A program made the position numbers and the translations under genes. 64,000 nucleotides of DNA from Planctopirus ephydatiae. GTDB lineage: Bacteria > Planctomycetota > Planctomycetia > Planctomycetales > Planctomycetaceae. Below the pieces are notes generated by a model. The model worked only from the letters and a program-made list of their open reading frames with translations. It did not search any database and had not been told where the DNA came from. Where the stretch lies: the NCBI RefSeq assembly GCF_007752345.1, contig NZ_CP036299.1:3001501-3065500 (forward strand), read 5' to 3'. Below, one piece after another: positions 63,423 to 64,000 of this stretch (position 1 is its first letter; each line of letters starts with the position of its first letter).

Positions 63423-64000
63423 CGTGTGCTCCCTTCGCTGGTCGAGGGAGTCGAAGCGAGGCTGTCTCCGAGATCACGAACCTGCATGCCCGGTCGGAGA
63501 AACTTGACACCTGCGACAGCAATTCGATCGCCAGGGGCCAGGCCTTCCAGGATTTCGATATCACTGCCAGTGGCTGAACCCGCTTTGACTTGTCGTGATT
63601 GTGCTTTTAACTCTTCATCGATCAGCCAGACAATCTGCTGCCCGGTTTCGGACTGCGTCAAAGCTGTGACAGGAACCAGGAGAGGACTGCTTCCTAAGAC
63701 TTCGGCTCGGCGGTAGGTGGCGAGAATATTGGCGGTCATTCCCGGAAGAACTTGCAGCCCTGCGGGTGTCTGCATGCCCACTCGCACAGTGAATGTCTGT
63801 GTCACCGGGTCGGCCACTTGTCCGATCTCGCGAATCCTCACAGGAAAGGCCACGCCGGGTGCACCGCTGATCGTCGCAGAGAGCGAGACGATGTCGGCCC
63901 GGGTGATGTCTGCCACCATGACGGTTTCGGGAACATCGACCAGGATCTCGACTTCATCGACATCCTGAAAGCGGACGACTGGCTCTTTGGCCCTCACATT
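63419..64000 (-). CDS. RND periplasmic adaptor (membrane fusion protein), 5' end cut
   Basis: The frame runs past the window edge, so only the C-terminal 194 residues are seen (starting NVRAKEPVVRF). The beta-barrel/membrane-proximal region is clear: VDVPETVMVADITRADIVS, TFTVRVGMQTPAGLQVLPGM and EILEGLAPGDRIAVAGVKFL. It works with the permease directly downstream on the minus strand, overlapping by 4 bases. The lipid or signal part and the coiled-coil hairpin lie outside the window. Confidence 0.9.
   Translation of the reverse strand, partial: NVRAKEPVVRFQDVDEVEILVDVPETVMVADITRADIVSLSATISGAPGVAFPVRIREIGQVADPVTQTFTVRVGMQTPAGLQVLPGMTANILATYRRAEVLGSSPLLVPVTALTQSETGQQIVWLIDEELKAQSRQVKAGSATGSDIEILEGLAPGDRIAVAGVKFLRPGMQVRDLGDSLASTPSTSEGSTR

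Overview
The window is bacterial and almost certainly from a member of the Planctomycetota. The evidence is the set of families present: DUF1559 major-pilin-like proteins with the prepilin motif, paired DUF1501/DUF1549-DUF1553 and DUF1552/DUF1592 secreted cytochrome-type proteins, Tat-exported Gfo/Idh/MocA oxidoreductases, PQQ-type propellers, a sialate O-acetylesterase-like enzyme and a caspase-like peptidase. A genus such as Planctopirus or Schlesneria is possible but cannot be shown from the sequence alone. No rRNA operon, CRISPR array or intact tRNA was seen.

Layout. (1) 1-5.8 kb: the 3' end of an F5/8-type (discoidin-like) protein and an intact glpX (class II fructose-1,6-bisphosphatase), then gene fossils: a class II aldolase fused to a sulfatase with an in-frame stop, a decayed mandelate-racemase-family segment, a Gfo/Idh/MocA oxidoreductase and a signal-peptide stub. 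(2) 5.9-13.4 kb: a DUF1592-DUF1552 pair, a frameshifted caspase-like gene, a homocysteine S-methyltransferase and an acetylesterase. (3) 13.5-20 kb: transposase scraps, Cys-rich small ORFs, a DUF1559 plus lipoprotein pair, an NHL-type propeller, and a reading frame joining a PQQ-protein signal peptide to a XylR/AraC regulator. (4) 20-26.8 kb: a minus-strand cluster with a PQQ propeller, Gfo/Idh/MocA, DUF1552, DUF1592 and a truncated DUF1501. (5) 27.4-32.2 kb: two decayed IS5-type elements flanking two secreted glycoside-hydrolase-like genes. (6) 32.3-41.4 kb: a visibly more GC-rich block with two cytochrome/DUF1501 modules, one carrying a WD40 gene, followed by an IS3 remnant and the 3' half of a tRNA-Arg(CCT) gene, a likely integration scar. 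(7) 42.8-45 kb: argJ and a DUF1579 gene. (8) 45.3-54.6 kb: the most unusual part, a locus of repeated toxin beginnings. It has one full-length 744-residue secreted-type protein ending in an AHH nuclease domain, a probable immunity gene 29 bp downstream, three truncated copies of the toxin start, scattered internal toxin fragments, a duplicated 3' end of the DUF1579 gene, two orphan small ORFs that could be immunity genes, and a dispersed hairpin-forming repeat abutting every toxin start. A second DUF1559-lipoprotein pair sits inside it. (9) 52.7-64 kb: ordinary housekeeping and accessory genes (O-methyltransferase, class V aminotransferase, cupin protein, Uma2 protein, sugar isomerase/epimerase, transglutaminase, RND efflux permease and the 3' part of its adaptor).

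Genes that probably work together: the DUF1592/DUF1552 and DUF1549-1553/DUF1501 pairs as exported heme-protein modules; the two DUF1559 plus lipoprotein pairs; the AHH toxin and its downstream immunity gene; and the adaptor/permease pair, whose reading frames overlap by 4 bp. The window also records heavy gene decay and gene-gene fusion, concentrated near IS remnants and repeats.
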